Of a stretch of DNA of 33,016 bases, positions 32,732-33,016 are shown in pieces. The position numbers were made by a program, and so were the translations under genes. Under the pieces are notes generated by a model. That model ran no database searches and was not told the DNA's origin. It saw only the letters and a list, made by a program, of their open reading frames with translations. Each line of letters begins with the position of its first letter. The stretch's first letter is position 1. Origin of the DNA: Henriciella sp. (GTDB lineage Bacteria > Pseudomonadota > Alphaproteobacteria > Caulobacterales > Hyphomonadaceae); the NCBI GenBank assembly GCA_013213825.1, contig JABSQA010000001.1:1-33016 (forward strand), given 5' to 3'.

Positions 32732-32782
32732 GACCGGCCTGTAACCGCATGCATAGATAAATACCAGGACAGAATTAGGGGT

Positions 32783-33016
32783 CTATTTGAGGGAGCTGGC
32801 CGATTCTGAAGGGGGGGTCGCGGCGGCATTGTTTGCGCTCTTCAAAGTCATCTCAAAACGACCGCTCATCTCATCGGGCCAACCGAAATACCATCGGCCT
32901 AGAATGCGTTGCCGGCACTCTGACAGTTCGCCTTCATAATAGCCGGGCTCGTGATCCACGCCTTTATAGGTTTTGAGAAACACGACTTCATCATCGGTCA
33001 CGTGTCCGCGAATGGT
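32783..33016 (-). CDS. 3' end of an unknown, beta-strand-rich protein (partial)
   Basis: The frame is open to the right edge; the visible part is 77 codons, ending in SASSLK and TGA. It reads as alternating strands with glycine turns (TIRGHVTDDEVVFLKTYKG, then YYEGELSE, RILGRWYFG, MSGRFEM), a repetitive pattern seen in lipocalin-like small beta-barrels, and ends in a low-complexity tail. The GTG at 33001 is inside the frame and not a supported start. No family can be named with confidence. Confidence 0.5.
   Translation of the reverse strand, partial: TIRGHVTDDEVVFLKTYKGVDHEPGYYEGELSECRQRILGRWYFGWPDEMSGRFEMTLKSANNAAATPPSESASSLK

Overview
The window looks like chromosomal core DNA from a marine-type alphaproteobacterium of moderate GC content. 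I would guess the Maricaulales/Hyphomonadaceae side, but the taxon is an inference. The evidence is the ubiE-ubiB pair near mutM, the clustered sucC-sucD-sucA-sucB genes for the 2-oxoglutarate-to-succinate step, an E2 subunit with two lipoyl domains, and several DUF families common in this group. I see no phage, integrase, transposase, CRISPR array, rRNA or intact tRNA.

Layout. The left edge (1-2636, +) holds the 3' part of a mercuric-reductase-like disulfide oxidoreductase with an in-frame stop at 31-33, then a sensor histidine kinase and a small membrane protein. ubiB and ubiE follow on the minus strand (2739-5048). A plus-strand pair, an orphan RnfD-like membrane protein overlapping a secreted DUF2330 protein (5223-7539), and an unlisted 55-residue Flp-pilin-like gene (7644-7811) separate ubiE from mutM (minus). 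A REP-like hairpin, a quinone oxidoreductase (minus), a membrane protein coupled to a SpoU-family RNA methyltransferase (plus), and a secreted NTF2-like lipoprotein (minus) fill 8.7-11.4 kb.

The most unusual accessory block is 11.7-13.8 kb: DUF1826, a DUF3299 lipoprotein, and a lipoprotein with 26 histidines built from a duplicated 24-residue unit. Sequences resembling the Zur operator precede the first and third genes, so I read this as a zinc-starvation module. From 14.2 to 17.6 kb a membrane LytTR regulator diverges from DUF2141, a Tat-exported carotenoid oxygenase and DUF2306; two copies of TTTCGCGAA lie just upstream of the regulator. A PhoD-type phosphatase lipoprotein follows.

From 19.0 to 25.8 kb, sucC, sucD, sucA and sucB run together behind a good sigma-70-type promoter; mdh and lpd are not adjacent. 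A membrane PAS-GGDEF-EAL protein (25978-28317) comes next. At 28.4-31.8 kb, phaZ and phaC (minus) diverge from phaD (plus), a set that closely resembles the medium-chain-length polyhydroxyalkanoate locus of Pseudomonas. The window ends with an EamA transporter and the 3' end of an unknown gene, both on the minus strand.
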